Shown: positions 1 to 9,141, counted from the stretch's first letter. The stretch is DNA of 64,000 nt from Micavibrio sp. (GCA_028283745.1 JAPWJZ010000009.1:305524-369523), one strand, 5' to 3'. Notes: generated from the sequence alone by a model not told the origin. Made by a program: numbers and translations.

Positions 1-1289
1 TTCTGCATCGCCGTCGCAAGGTCAGTGTTGGTATTGGTGTATTTTGTGCGGTTGGCGGCGTTGCCTGCAGCGGCGGCGGATGTTGCGTCCATCGGCGTCG
101 TCACCGTCGTGCCGGCGAGGATGAGGTTGTTATCTTCCGTCGTCTTGTTTGCATCGGTACCGTACGTGATGGTACCGCAGATGTTTGAATCCGTCGCATT
201 GGTGTAACGGTTGGTGACTTGCGCGACTTTGTCGTTGGTGTCGGTCACGGCGTTAATCACCTGCTGGGCGTTTAAGCCGCCCGTGCTCTGGAACAGGAAC
301 GCGTTGTAACCAACCTGGCAGAGCAGCGTTTTGCTGACCCCCGTCACGATGGTGGAAGCGTTATCAGGCGCGAAGGGCGCGAGCAGCGATTTATCGGTCA
401 GCACGCCGTTGACATACGTCACCCAGCCTTGCGTGCCGAAGTTGGAACCCCATTCGGCCAGCTTCATGACCATGTACTGGCCGGAGCTGAAACCTTGCGT
501 GCCCAGCGGAATCATGATGCCAAGCGCGAAGACGATGCGGATCGGCGTCCAGACCATGTTATGGCGGCCGCCGCCGAAGATACCGGTTTTCGCGGTATCG
601 ACGATGATGGACATGATCATCCAGAAAATGATGGCGCCGGCGACAAGCAGCACGCCGGAGTTGTAAACGCCCATAAGGTCGGCCAGCGCGTTTTGCATGG
701 CGCCGCCATTACCGGGCTTGCCGGTTGCAGCCTGACGCAAAACTTTATCGAGAACCATCAGCGCATAGTCGGTCGAGATGCCGCTGCCGGAAACGCGCGA
801 GTCAAACAGCGCGCCGGGAGCCGTAATGCCTGCAACCGCGGCCATGCCCGTATCGCCGGACGTACCGCATGCGCCGCCGCCGTACGGATCGCAAGGGTGC
901 GCGAAAATTTGTGCCTGCGCTGCATCGCCAAGGCCGAAGCAGATGCGCAGCATTGCCGTACCCAGCGCGGCGCCAAGCGTGACAACCATAAGAATAATCG
1001 CGCTGAACATGCCCCACTGGGCGCCAGTGGCGCGCGAAGTGCGAAGGGTAAACCACGCCTCGCCGAACAGGTCTGATACGCGCGTATTGGGAATGCCTTG
1101 CGCGCCATAGAACAGGGCGGGGTGATTATCGGGAATAAGTTTTGACTGCGCGAACATCAGCGCAATGCAGCGCATGAAAACCGGGTAAATATGCGAAAAA
1201 CCGCGAAGGGACATGCCGAACTGCGGCAGGAACAGGAAAGCCCCCACGCTGGTTCTCTTGACGCGAGTCGAATCGTTGCTGTCGCTCAT
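1..1289 (-). CDS. DotA/TraY-family type IV secretion protein, N-terminal part (runs off left edge)
   Basis: The minus-strand frame opens with ATG at 1289 (MSDSNDSTRVKRTSVGAF) and stays open to the window edge, giving about 429 residues. A hydrophobic segment (residues about 90-110, SAIILMVVTLGAALGTAMLR) is followed by a loop with paired Cys (HPCDPYGGGACGTSG) and a second membrane segment (VLLVAGAIIFWMIMSIIV). Then comes the family-like block WTPIRIVFALGIMIPLG..GFSSGQYMVMKLAEWG. This matches DotA (Dot/Icm) and TraY (IncI conjugation), inner-membrane proteins of type IVB secretion systems. The stop lies outside the window. The family call rests on remembered motifs and is fairly secure; whether the system is for conjugation or effector export cannot be told. 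Confidence 0.72.
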   Translation of the reverse strand, partial: MSDSNDSTRVKRTSVGAFLFLPQFGMSLRGFSHIYPVFMRCIALMFAQSKLIPDNHPALFYGAQGIPNTRVSDLFGEAWFTLRTSRATGAQWGMFSAIILMVVTLGAALGTAMLRICFGLGDAAQAQIFAHPCDPYGGGACGTSGDTGMAAVAGITAPGALFDSRVSGSGISTDYALMVLDKVLRQAATGKPGNGGAMQNALADLMGVYNSGVLLVAGAIIFWMIMSIIVDTAKTGIFGGGRHNMVWTPIRIVFALGIMIPLGTQGFSSGQYMVMKLAEWGSNFGTQGWVTYVNGVLTDKSLLAPFAPDNASTIVTGVSKTLLCQVGYNAFLFQSTGGLNAQQVINAVTDTNDKVAQVTNRYTNATDSNICGTITYGTDANKTTEDNNLILAGTTVTTPMDATSAAAAGNAANRTKYTNTNTDLATAMQ

Positions 1290-1461
1290 GGCTTTACCCC
1301 GACAAAAAATAGACAAAAGAACCTTTTCAGGCTTATTCTTTCATCATATTCCTTTTTCTTAAAATCGTCAAATTTAGCGACATTTATGGAAAATTTTAAG
1401 AATTCAGCATTTTATTTCAAAAAATCTCTAAATTTATGAAATAAATAGGAAATTAGTTAAT

Positions 1462-2340
1462 TTACCAGCGTAAACCCGACATTAAGTATGTAGGACGGTA
1501 AGGGAACTCTTTCAAGAAAGCATCCCCGCGACTCCCGTTTTCGGCCTTGGTGGATCCGCCAAAAAACGCCTCGCGGTGGATTCCGGCCGTTATAAGGACA
1601 GAATCGAGCCCCGCGCCTGTCGCCCCTTCAATGTCCGTCATCATTCCGTCCCCCACGGCAATAACCTTGCGGGTGCCAAGGCCTTCAAGCGCCAGGCGGT
1701 AAACGGTCTTGTAGGGCTTGCCAAGCCATGTCACCTGCCCGTCCAGCTGTTCATACATGTCGGCAAAGGTGCCGGGACACAGCACAAGGTTTTCCCCGAC
1801 ATGCACAATGCGGTCAGGGTTGGCGCAAAGCAGCGGAATGTTTTTTTCCGCGCCAGCCTGCAGCACGGGGGCATATTTGTCGGCGGTATCATCCGCACGC
1901 TCCACACCGGTCGCCAGAATGAAATCCGCCTTGTCGATGCTGTCGACAATATTAATGTCGAGGCCGTCATACATATTGCCGTCTTCCTTGGCCGAGCCGA
2001 GGTGGTAGCAATTGCGGCCCCATTCCTCAAGGTAACGGTCATGCAGCGCCTGAAACGCGGCTTCGCCGGACGTCATGATGCCGTCGTACATATTTTCGGG
2101 GATGCCCATGTCTTCCATGAACTGCGCCGTCAGGTGCGCGCGGCGCGGCGCATTGGACAGCAGCCAGACACGGCGCTTGGCGCGCTTCATCTGCTTCAGC
2201 GCATCCAGCGTCTCGGGAAAAAGCGCAACGCCGTCATGCAGGCAACCCCAGAGGTCGAGGATGATCCCCTCGTAAAAGCCCGCCACTTCCCCAAGGCCGT
2301 CAATGTATTGCGGCGCTGCTGCCGGGTCTGTCAGGCTCAT
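1462..2340 (-). CDS. HAD-superfamily class IIA hydrolase (TIGR01459-like)
   Basis: A 292-residue protein with HAD motif I near residue 28 (ILDLWGCLHDG, with Trp between the two usual Asp-region positions), motif II (LLSNAPRR) and motif III/IV near the C-terminus (AVGDGMMTDIEGATGAG). The C2-type cap between motifs II and III fits class IIA enzymes related to NagD and glycolaldehyde/4-nitrophenyl phosphatases. The DxWG form of motif I is typical of the TIGR01459 family found in alphaproteobacteria. The substrate is unknown. The ATG overlaps the last four bases of the EAL gene upstream (ATGA), so it is probably the last gene of the thrC-pyrD-EAL-HAD block. Confidence 0.85.
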   Translation of the reverse strand: MSLTDPAAAPQYIDGLGEVAGFYEGIILDLWGCLHDGVALFPETLDALKQMKRAKRRVWLLSNAPRRAHLTAQFMEDMGIPENMYDGIMTSGEAAFQALHDRYLEEWGRNCYHLGSAKEDGNMYDGLDINIVDSIDKADFILATGVERADDTADKYAPVLQAGAEKNIPLLCANPDRIVHVGENLVLCPGTFADMYEQLDGQVTWLGKPYKTVYRLALEGLGTRKVIAVGDGMMTDIEGATGAGLDSVLITAGIHREAFFGGSTKAENGSRGDAFLKEFPYRPTYLMSGLRW

Positions 2341-3713
2341 GTTACGTCTCCAAAGGCTTCGCTGCTATGCACTGGCTTTCCGAACAGATAGCCCTGCCCG
2401 TAGTCAATTTCAAGGTCCAGCAGCTCGACCTGCTGGCGATCGGATTCTATTTTTTCGACGATGATGTCGATGCCACGCGTATCCAGCTCCGCCTTCAACC
2501 GCTTCATGCGGGAAAGCCCGCCGGTTTCGCGCAATTCGCGCAGCAGCTGCAATACATCCACCTTGATAAAACGGATGTGCCGCACGTCAAGATGCGCGTA
2601 ATCGAATGACAGCGATTTGACCTGATCCATCGAAAAACGGCAGCCAAGGCGCGAAAGCCCTTCCAGCACCGGCAGCGCATCGGGGTTCATGGCGGCAAGG
2701 TCGCGCTGCCCCAGTTCAAACACAAGGCGCGGCGCAAGCGCGCGGTTCTGCGCGATGAACTCCACAAGGTCGTTCATGAACTTCGGGTCGTTCAGCGTAA
2801 TGCTGGTGATGTTGCAGAAAAACGCCGCGCCCATGCCGTCATCCGACGTATCGCGGATCAGCTGAAGGCCGCGCAGCAGCAACAGGTTATCGATGGAGGC
2901 GACGAGGTCCTGCCGCATGGCGACTTCGATGTAACGCTCCGCCGGCAAATAAATTTCCGGCTTGATGCGGATGCGGGAAAAAAGCTCGAAGAACCTGACC
3001 TTTCGCTGCGGCAGGTTCACGATGGGCTGCAGGAATAAGTCAATGCGGTCATGGTTGACCGCGCTTTTCACGATTTGCAGTACCTGCGCATCGGTCAGGT
3101 TGCGGCCCACCGCTTCGGGCGCAACGCCGGCTGGCGTGGCGATGGCCGAAAAATCCATCTCCGCCCCCGCACTATCCGCCCGCGCATCGAGTTTTGACAG
3201 CTGGTCGGCCAGCGCCTTGATCATGCGCTGTTCAACGGCGGAAGCCGTGCCCTTTTCCCCGCCCGGCAGCATGCCGTAGCTGCGGGCAAGCGTGCCGGCA
3301 TCGGCAAGGCTCTTTTTCAGCACCATCATATCGTTGCGGTGGCGGGCGACTTCGCGCACCAGCCGTTCGTAATCACCGGAAACCTGCCGGAACTGGCTGT
3401 TCATCTGGCTTTCCCAGCGGCGGCGGGATGACATTTCAAACAACAGCGCAGCGGCAAGCCCGAACAGCGACGCAAATAAAAACGCCGTGCGGCCTGAAAC
3501 AACGCTGCCGATAAAAATCAAAAAGGTCGCAAGACCCAAGGCCAGCACGATATTGCGAAACGTCAGGTGCTGGCGAAAACCGGGGGCAGACGCCGCCTGA
3601 AAGCCGCGCACACCAAGGCGGGTGACGAGATCAACGACGTTGTCGTCATTATTAACGACGTTGCCATCATTATTTTCGGGGTTTTCCTGCGGGCGTTGCG
3701 GCGGGTTGGTCAT
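2337..3713 (-). CDS. Membrane-anchored degenerate EAL-domain protein, TipF-like
   Basis: 458 residues: an Asn-rich N-terminus, two hydrophobic segments (about 50-70 and 75-92), a coiled-coil-like stretch (about 100-150), and an EAL domain from about residue 205 to the end. The domain keeps QPIVNL, a Glu in FFELFSRI where EALLR is expected, FIKVD and the closing YGQGYLFGKP. However, the DDFG loop reads MDQVKS, losing the second metal-binding Asp. This layout (two membrane helices, coiled coil, non-canonical EAL) resembles Caulobacter TipF, a c-di-GMP receptor needed for flagellum placement. I infer a c-di-GMP sensor rather than an active phosphodiesterase. It overlaps pyrD and the HAD gene by four bases each. 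Confidence 0.75.
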   Translation of the reverse strand: MTNPPQRPQENPENNDGNVVNNDDNVVDLVTRLGVRGFQAASAPGFRQHLTFRNIVLALGLATFLIFIGSVVSGRTAFLFASLFGLAAALLFEMSSRRRWESQMNSQFRQVSGDYERLVREVARHRNDMMVLKKSLADAGTLARSYGMLPGGEKGTASAVEQRMIKALADQLSKLDARADSAGAEMDFSAIATPAGVAPEAVGRNLTDAQVLQIVKSAVNHDRIDLFLQPIVNLPQRKVRFFELFSRIRIKPEIYLPAERYIEVAMRQDLVASIDNLLLLRGLQLIRDTSDDGMGAAFFCNITSITLNDPKFMNDLVEFIAQNRALAPRLVFELGQRDLAAMNPDALPVLEGLSRLGCRFSMDQVKSLSFDYAHLDVRHIRFIKVDVLQLLRELRETGGLSRMKRLKAELDTRGIDIIVEKIESDRQQVELLDLEIDYGQGYLFGKPVHSSEAFGDVT

Positions 3714-4819
3714 GCGGCATTATCCGGCGTCTCCGCGCCCGTGCGCCTGAACGCCGCCACCTGCGCATCCACGCCCACAGCGTGGGAAATGTGCGTATAG
3801 CCATCGCGTTTCAGCAGAGCTTCAAGCCCTGTCAGCACGTTCGGCACCAGCTTCGGCCCCTCAAATACAAGGCCGGAATAGACCTGCACCAGCGATGCAC
3901 CGGCGCGAATTTTTTCGTAAGCGTCCTCCGCCGTTGCAATGCCGCCAACGCCGACGATAGGCAGGCGGCCCGCGAGCAGTTTATAGAACGCCGCAATCTT
4001 GGCGGTTGCCAGCGGCTTCAGCAGCTGGCCGGAAAGGCCGCCCTTCTCCCGCTTCAGCGACGGTTTCAGCTGGGCGGGGCGCGTGACGGTGGTATTGGAA
4101 ACAATCAACCCGTCTATGCCGTGGTGCAAGGCCAGTTCGGCGATGGCGGCGCACTGCGCCTCGTCAAGGTCGGGCGCGACCTTCAGCAGCAGCGGTTTTT
4201 TGTGCCCGGTTTTTTCACGCGCGTCCATGACCGCGGCGAGAAGCTTGTCCAGCTCCTCCCGCGCCTGTAAGTCGCGCAGACCCGCGGTGTTGGGGGATGA
4301 TACGTTGACGGTAATATAATCCGCATCCTGCGCCAGCGCGGCAATGCAGCGGCGGTAATCATCCAGCGGTTGGCGCGTATCCTTGTTGATGCCGATGTTG
4401 ACGCCCAGCACGCCGCCCGCCCGGCCAGCGGTGGCGCGGTAGGTTTTGACGTTGCGCGTGAACGCCTCAAGCCCGCAACCGGGGAAGCCCATACGGTTAA
4501 GGACGGATTTATTGGCAGCATCGCGGAACACGCGCGGGCGCGGGTTGCCCGCCTGCGGCAAGGGCGTGACCGTGCCCGTTTCAACAAAGCCGAAGCCCAT
4601 GTCGAACAGCGGGCCAATCACTTCCGCACCTTTGTCAAAACCCGCGGCCAAACCCAGCGGGTTGGCAAAGTCCCGCCCCCACAGGTTGACGGCCAGCAAC
4701 GGCGTTTCCGCCTTGTGGCACGGCGCAAGCCCCATCTTTAATGCGCGCAGCGTCAGCCCATGCGCCGCTTCGGCATCCATAGACAGCAGCAGCGGGCGGG
4801 CCAGCGCGTAAATGCTCAT
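3710..4819 (-). CDS. pyrD: Dihydroorotate dehydrogenase (quinone), class 2
   Basis: 369 residues. Oxidises dihydroorotate to orotate in pyrimidine synthesis, passing electrons through FMN to membrane quinone. Visible signatures are GLAAGFDKGAEVIGPL, GVNIGINKDT, the active-site region VNVSSPNTAGLRDLQ (class 2 enzymes use Ser as catalytic base), VSNTTV, GGLSGQLLKPLA and the FMN phosphate-binding GVGGIATAEDAYEKIRAGAS. The N-terminal helical extension (residues 1-45) is the class 2 membrane-association region. It starts inside the last codons of thrC (ATGA overlap), so translation of the two is probably coupled. Confidence 0.95.
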   Translation of the reverse strand: MSIYALARPLLLSMDAEAAHGLTLRALKMGLAPCHKAETPLLAVNLWGRDFANPLGLAAGFDKGAEVIGPLFDMGFGFVETGTVTPLPQAGNPRPRVFRDAANKSVLNRMGFPGCGLEAFTRNVKTYRATAGRAGGVLGVNIGINKDTRQPLDDYRRCIAALAQDADYITVNVSSPNTAGLRDLQAREELDKLLAAVMDAREKTGHKKPLLLKVAPDLDEAQCAAIAELALHHGIDGLIVSNTTVTRPAQLKPSLKREKGGLSGQLLKPLATAKIAAFYKLLAGRLPIVGVGGIATAEDAYEKIRAGASLVQVYSGLVFEGPKLVPNVLTGLEALLKRDGYTHISHAVGVDAQVAAFRRTGAETPDNAA

Positions 4820-6219
4820 TTGCGGATACCTGCACGCACGAAGGCCTGCACCTTCGCAAGGTCGTTGGGCAATACCTGATAGCGCTCCTGGCGCTGGTAC
4901 AGATCAGCCAGATGATCCGGCAGCGGCGGTTCAATGCCGATTGCCTGCTTGACCGCCGCAGGAAACTTTGCCGGATGCGCCGTTGCCAGCGATACGATAA
5001 CACTGTCAGGGTTCGCAGCCTGGTAATCTTCCGCCACGCCCACACCCACGGCGGTATGGGGGTCGAGGATGTAGTTATATTTTTCGTAGGTGGATTTAAT
5101 GACGGCGAGCGTGCGCGCATCATCCACCTTGCCGCTGCCGAACAGGCGTCGCAGCGGGTTCATGACACCGTCTTCAAGGTGGAAGGGACCTGCCTTGCGG
5201 AAGTGCTGCATTGTCTGGTCCACCGCCTCGCCCTTGCGGCCGAACAGGTCGAACAGCAACCGTTCAAAGTTGCTTGATACCTGAATATCCATGCTGGGGC
5301 TAAGCGACCGTTCCACGCCGTCCGCCTTCATGCGGCCGGTGGAAAAGAAGCGGTGCAGAATGTCGTTGCGGTTGGTCGCGACAAGGAATTTTTCAACGCT
5401 CAAACCCATCGACTGCGCGACATAGCCGGCATAGACGTTGCCGAAATTCCCGGTCGGCACGCAGAAGGTTGCAGGGCGGCCGGTTTTGTCCAGCACGCGC
5501 ACGCCCGCGTAAATGTAGTATACCACCTGCGCCAGAATACGCGCCCAGTTGATGGAATTGACGGCGGACAGGCGCAGGTCATCGCGGAATGTTGCATCGT
5601 TGAACATCGCCTTCACCAAATCCTGGCAGTCATCGAAGCTGCCGTCGATGGCGATATTGTGGACGTTTGCGTCCAGCACCGTGGTCATCTGGCGGCGCTG
5701 CACTTCAGACACGCGGTTATGCGGATGCAGGATAAAAATATCCGCCGTATCCTTGCCGCGGAAGGCTTCGATGGCGGCGGAACCGGTATCGCCCGATGTT
5801 GCGCCCACAATCGTCACGCGGGTCTTTTTCTTTTCGAGGATATAATCGAACAGGTTGCCAAGGAACTGCAGCGCAACGTCCTTGAACGCCAGCGTCGGGC
5901 CATGGAACAGTTCCTGCACATAGAAATTGGTTTTCAATTCATGCAGCGGCGCGACTTCTTTGGTATTGAAGGTTTTGTAGGACTTTTGCAGGATGCGGAT
6001 AAGGTCTTCGGACGGAATATCATCCGCCACGAAGGGCAGCAGCACGCGCCAGGCAATTTCAAGGTAATTCTGGCTCGACATATTGCCAAGCTCGGCTTCC
6101 GACAGCTTGGGGCAAATATCCGGCACATAAAGGCCGCCGTCATTGGCAAGGCCCGCAAGGGTGGTATCGGCAAAGCCGAGACGCGGCGCGCGGCCGCGGG
6201 TGCTGACGTAACTAAGCAT
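4816..6219 (-). CDS. thrC: Threonine synthase
   Basis: 467 residues, the length usual for the long proteobacterial threonine synthase. It converts O-phosphohomoserine to threonine using pyridoxal phosphate. The PLP-lysine region is ELFHGPTLAFKDVALQFLG (about residue 110) and the phosphate loop is VGATSGDTGSAAIEAFRG (about 145). The N-terminus YVSTRGRAPRLGF and the C-terminal SLATAHPAKFP are also family-like. First gene of a tightly packed block with pyrD, the EAL gene and the HAD gene. Its ATG lies only 5 bp after the stop of the M32 peptidase gene. Confidence 0.95.
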   Translation of the reverse strand: MLSYVSTRGRAPRLGFADTTLAGLANDGGLYVPDICPKLSEAELGNMSSQNYLEIAWRVLLPFVADDIPSEDLIRILQKSYKTFNTKEVAPLHELKTNFYVQELFHGPTLAFKDVALQFLGNLFDYILEKKKTRVTIVGATSGDTGSAAIEAFRGKDTADIFILHPHNRVSEVQRRQMTTVLDANVHNIAIDGSFDDCQDLVKAMFNDATFRDDLRLSAVNSINWARILAQVVYYIYAGVRVLDKTGRPATFCVPTGNFGNVYAGYVAQSMGLSVEKFLVATNRNDILHRFFSTGRMKADGVERSLSPSMDIQVSSNFERLLFDLFGRKGEAVDQTMQHFRKAGPFHLEDGVMNPLRRLFGSGKVDDARTLAVIKSTYEKYNYILDPHTAVGVGVAEDYQAANPDSVIVSLATAHPAKFPAAVKQAIGIEPPLPDHLADLYQRQERYQVLPNDLAKVQAFVRAGIRK

Positions 6220-6224
6220 TAAAA

Positions 6225-7724
6225 TTATCCTTTGTATTCTTTTTCAAGGTAGCGCTCGGTCAGGTGCTTCTTGAAGTGGCGGATGTTGAATTTTTCACCG
6301 CTGGCCTTTTCGATGAGGTCGTGCGGCTTGTACAGGCAGGCCTTGCTTTGCACATTGTCGCGCAGCCAGTCGCCGTATACCGTCAGCTCGCCGCCGCGAA
6401 TGCGGCTGGCGTAATCCGGCGAATCCTTGCGGATTTTCTGGCCGAACTGCGCCGCAATAAACGCGCCCAGCGCATAAGCCGGGAAGTACCCGAAGGCGCC
6501 AAAGTACCAGTGAATATCCTGCAGGCAGCCGCGGCGGTCATCGGGCGGCACCGCGCCGATCAGTTTTTGCATTTCGGCATTCCAGGCCTCGGGCAAATCC
6601 TTCACTTCCAGCTTGCCCTCGACCATGCGTTTTTCAAGGCGGTAGCGCAGAATGACGTGCGCGGGATACGTCACTTCATCCGCCTCGACGCGGATGAAGC
6701 CGCGCTTCACGCGCGTGGCGTGGCGGTACACGTTTTCCGCCGTCCATTCAGGGCCGCTGCGGCCAAAAGCCTTCGCGATGACGGGGGTCAGATATTCCCA
6801 GTACTCGCGGGAGCGCGACAATTGCATGTCCAGCGACAGCGATTGCGATTCATGGATTGCCATGCCCATATTCTGGCTGGCGCCCACGGGTTGCTGCTGC
6901 CATTGCTCGGGCGTATGGCGGTCGTAAAAACCATGGCCCGCCTCATGCGCCACCGCCTGCAGCGAATTGATGAAGCCGTCTTCGCTGTAGCGCGTTGTAA
7001 TGCGCACGTCGTTGCCAATGCCGGTGCTGAACGGGTGGGCCGAGGTATCAAGGCGGCCCCAGCTGAAATCAAACCCCAGCTTTTCGCACAAATGGCGGCC
7101 CAGCTGTTCCTGAACGGCGATGGCGAACGGGCCGTTTAGCGGCAGGGGTTCTTGCTGGTGCGCCAGAACATCGTTCAGGAAGCCCGGCAGGAAGGCCGCG
7201 ACGTCGTCGAAAACGGCATCCACCTCCGATGACGCCATATGCGGCACGTAGTTGTCCATCAGCGCGTCATAGGCGGGCTTGCCAAGGGCCTTGCCTTTTA
7301 CGTCGGCGGTTTCGCGCACAATATCCAGCAGCCGCGCCAGCGCGTCCTGCACCTGGCTGAAGTCGCTTTCGGCGCGCGCCTTGCGCCAGATGCCTTCGGT
7401 CTTGGTTTCCTGGTTCATTTTGCGGGCAACGAGGTCTGCCGGCACGGCGGTGGCGTGAATGTACTGGTTGCGCATCAATTCAAGGTTGGCGCGCTGCCAG
7501 TCGTTCAGGTCGTTGGTGGCTTCGGCTTTGTCGAGCCAGTTGCCGACAGCGGGGTCGGTCGACAGTTCGTGAATTTTGACGTTCAGCACTTCCAGCTGGC
7601 GCGCGCGCTGGCCAACGCCTTTTTCCGGCATGAACACCGCGCGGTCCCAATCCAGAAACGCGTCGATCTGGCGCAGCGCGATGATTTCGCTGAAGCGCTT
7701 TTCGAGGTTATTGTACTCTTGCAT
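6225..7724 (-). CDS. Carboxypeptidase Taq-type (peptidase family M32)
   Basis: 499 residues, the usual length for M32 metallocarboxypeptidases, which remove C-terminal residues with broad specificity. The zinc site HEAGHGFYDRH lies near residue 262, followed by the conserved ESQSL block that supplies the third ligand. The N-terminal LRQIDAFLDWDRAVFMPEKG resembles the family's YDQ-type opening. A DDRRGCLQDIHW motif near residue 395 matches the family signature DxxxGxLQDxHW. The start overlaps the end of the SURF1 gene by 17 bp, suggesting co-transcription with the cytochrome oxidase genes. Probably cytoplasmic, since no signal peptide is seen. Confidence 0.92.
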   Translation of the reverse strand: MQEYNNLEKRFSEIIALRQIDAFLDWDRAVFMPEKGVGQRARQLEVLNVKIHELSTDPAVGNWLDKAEATNDLNDWQRANLELMRNQYIHATAVPADLVARKMNQETKTEGIWRKARAESDFSQVQDALARLLDIVRETADVKGKALGKPAYDALMDNYVPHMASSEVDAVFDDVAAFLPGFLNDVLAHQQEPLPLNGPFAIAVQEQLGRHLCEKLGFDFSWGRLDTSAHPFSTGIGNDVRITTRYSEDGFINSLQAVAHEAGHGFYDRHTPEQWQQQPVGASQNMGMAIHESQSLSLDMQLSRSREYWEYLTPVIAKAFGRSGPEWTAENVYRHATRVKRGFIRVEADEVTYPAHVILRYRLEKRMVEGKLEVKDLPEAWNAEMQKLIGAVPPDDRRGCLQDIHWYFGAFGYFPAYALGAFIAAQFGQKIRKDSPDYASRIRGGELTVYGDWLRDNVQSKACLYKPHDLIEKASGEKFNIRHFKKHLTERYLEKEYKG

Positions 7725-8433
7725 GTTTATTCTCCCCGGCGGCGTCTTCTATAACGCGCCATTGCGACAGGAACCAGATCAAGGCCAGCACGCCCGCCAT
7801 GCTGAACCAGAAAATAGCGTATTGTTTGTGGTCGTTGCGGAATTCCAGCCGCAGCTTGCCCGCGACGGGAAAGGTATTGGCCGGCGATTCCGCAATGTTG
7901 ACGACGGCGGGCGGCACATCCTTCAACCCAAGGCTTGCGCCCATGGCGGCGGTATCTATCCAGAACCAGCTGTTGGTGGCGGGCGCATTATCGGGCGTGA
8001 AGGCGGTTTTGTCGGGGTATTGCAGCACGCCTTCAATTTGCAGCAGGCCCTGCGGGCGCACGGCGGATTTGATGAGGTCATCTGAAATCCAGCCGCGGTT
8101 GACCAGCACGGTGCCGCCGGACGCGCGCCTGAACGGCACTACCATGTGGTAGCCGACCTTGCCATCCAGCGTGCGCGGCTGGATGAGGAATTCATGCGCG
8201 TAATCATAAGCACCCGCCAGCGTCACGCGGCGATACTGCCAGTCCACGCGGTCGCCAAGCAGTTCGGGCATGGGTACGGGGGGCGCCGCCATGTGCGCGT
8301 CAATTGCGGCCAGCAGCTTGGTCTTCCACGCCAGCCGTTCCACCTGCCAGTAGCCGAGGCCGACCAGAACGCCCAGCATCAACAGCATGATGGCGGTCGG
8401 CAGAAGGCGGGGCTGGAAGACGCGGGTGGCCAT
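7708..8433 (-). CDS. SURF1-family cytochrome oxidase assembly protein
   Basis: 241 residues with an N-terminal transmembrane helix (LLPTAIMLLMLGVLVGLGYWQVERL) and a second helix near residues 205-225 (QYAIFWFSMAGVLALIWFLS), the two-helix layout of SURF1/Shy1. Family motifs are GYWQVERLAWK, the GAYDYAHEFLIQPRTLDGKVGYHMV region and VLVNRGWIS. SURF1 helps insert haem a into subunit I. Its place beside DUF983 and cox genes is the usual alphaproteobacterial setting, but here it is separated from DUF983 by a gene on the opposite strand. Confidence 0.92.
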   Translation of the reverse strand: MATRVFQPRLLPTAIMLLMLGVLVGLGYWQVERLAWKTKLLAAIDAHMAAPPVPMPELLGDRVDWQYRRVTLAGAYDYAHEFLIQPRTLDGKVGYHMVVPFRRASGGTVLVNRGWISDDLIKSAVRPQGLLQIEGVLQYPDKTAFTPDNAPATNSWFWIDTAAMGASLGLKDVPPAVVNIAESPANTFPVAGKLRLEFRNDHKQYAIFWFSMAGVLALIWFLSQWRVIEDAAGENKHARVQ

Positions 8434-8544
8434 GGCGGGGTATCCCTTAAAAAATCGCCCTAAAAAATCGCTTGATTATATTAAAGTTGTTCTGCAAAAA
8501 GGAACAGCAATCTTATACATAATTTTACGGAATGAGGCGACGCG

Positions 8545-9141
8545 ATGCCCCCTCAACCATCCCCCAATGCGCGGCCGCTGACGGCGGGCGAAATTGCCCT
8601 TGCCCGCGGCGTTTTCGGCAATGCGATTGATTATGCCACGGTCACGGTCACCCCCGACAAGTTCATGGGCTTCCACCCCGAAGGCACCGCCATGGCGCCG
8701 GACGGCAACCTGTACATGCACGGCTGCTACCAGCCCGATTATTCGGCCCTTCCGGTATACGAGCAATCGGTCTTCATTCATGAAATGACGCATGTCTGGC
8801 AATTCCAGAACAAAATTCTGCAGCCCGTGGCCGAGGCAGTGAAGCTGAATTTAAAACTGAAGTTCGATTACGCCGCCGCCTACCCCTACACGCTGGATGC
8901 GAAAAAGGACCTGCTGGAATACAACATGGAACAGCAGGCCAGCATTGTGGAAGATTACTTCACCATGAAGGCTTACGGCTTTTCGACCGGCTTCGAGCGC
9001 TGCCGGAATATCCTGGGCGATAATGACAAGATCGACCTCTACGAAAAAGTGCTGGCGAACTTCATCAAAGACCCCGGCTATGGCCGCAACAGCCACTTCC
9101 CGCTATTCCCCGGCAAAAAGCCAAAACCGCCCGCCGCTTAA
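8545..9141 (+). CDS. Zinc metalloprotease-like protein (often labelled vgr-related)
   Basis: 198 residues, no signal peptide. It opens with RPLTAGEIALARGVFGNAID and carries FIHEMTHVWQ (about residue 75), an HExxH zinc site. About 55 residues later LEYNMEQQASIVEDYF could supply a third, Glu ligand. This pattern matches a small alphaproteobacterial family commonly labelled vgr-related protein; the true function is unknown. A GAGG ribosome site lies 8 nt before the ATG. The gene is the only plus-strand one within the minus-strand oxidase cluster and overlaps the end of DUF983 by 4 bp, so it is probably a later insertion there. Confidence 0.75.
   Translation: MPPQPSPNARPLTAGEIALARGVFGNAIDYATVTVTPDKFMGFHPEGTAMAPDGNLYMHGCYQPDYSALPVYEQSVFIHEMTHVWQFQNKILQPVAEAVKLNLKLKFDYAAAYPYTLDAKKDLLEYNMEQQASIVEDYFTMKAYGFSTGFERCRNILGDNDKIDLYEKVLANFIKDPGYGRNSHFPLFPGKKPKPPAA

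Noticed and set aside
331..1110. Several plus-strand frames of 110-215 codons opposite the DotA-like gene
   Set aside because: Their products are low-complexity and unlike proteins, while the minus strand gives one continuous membrane protein with family motifs.
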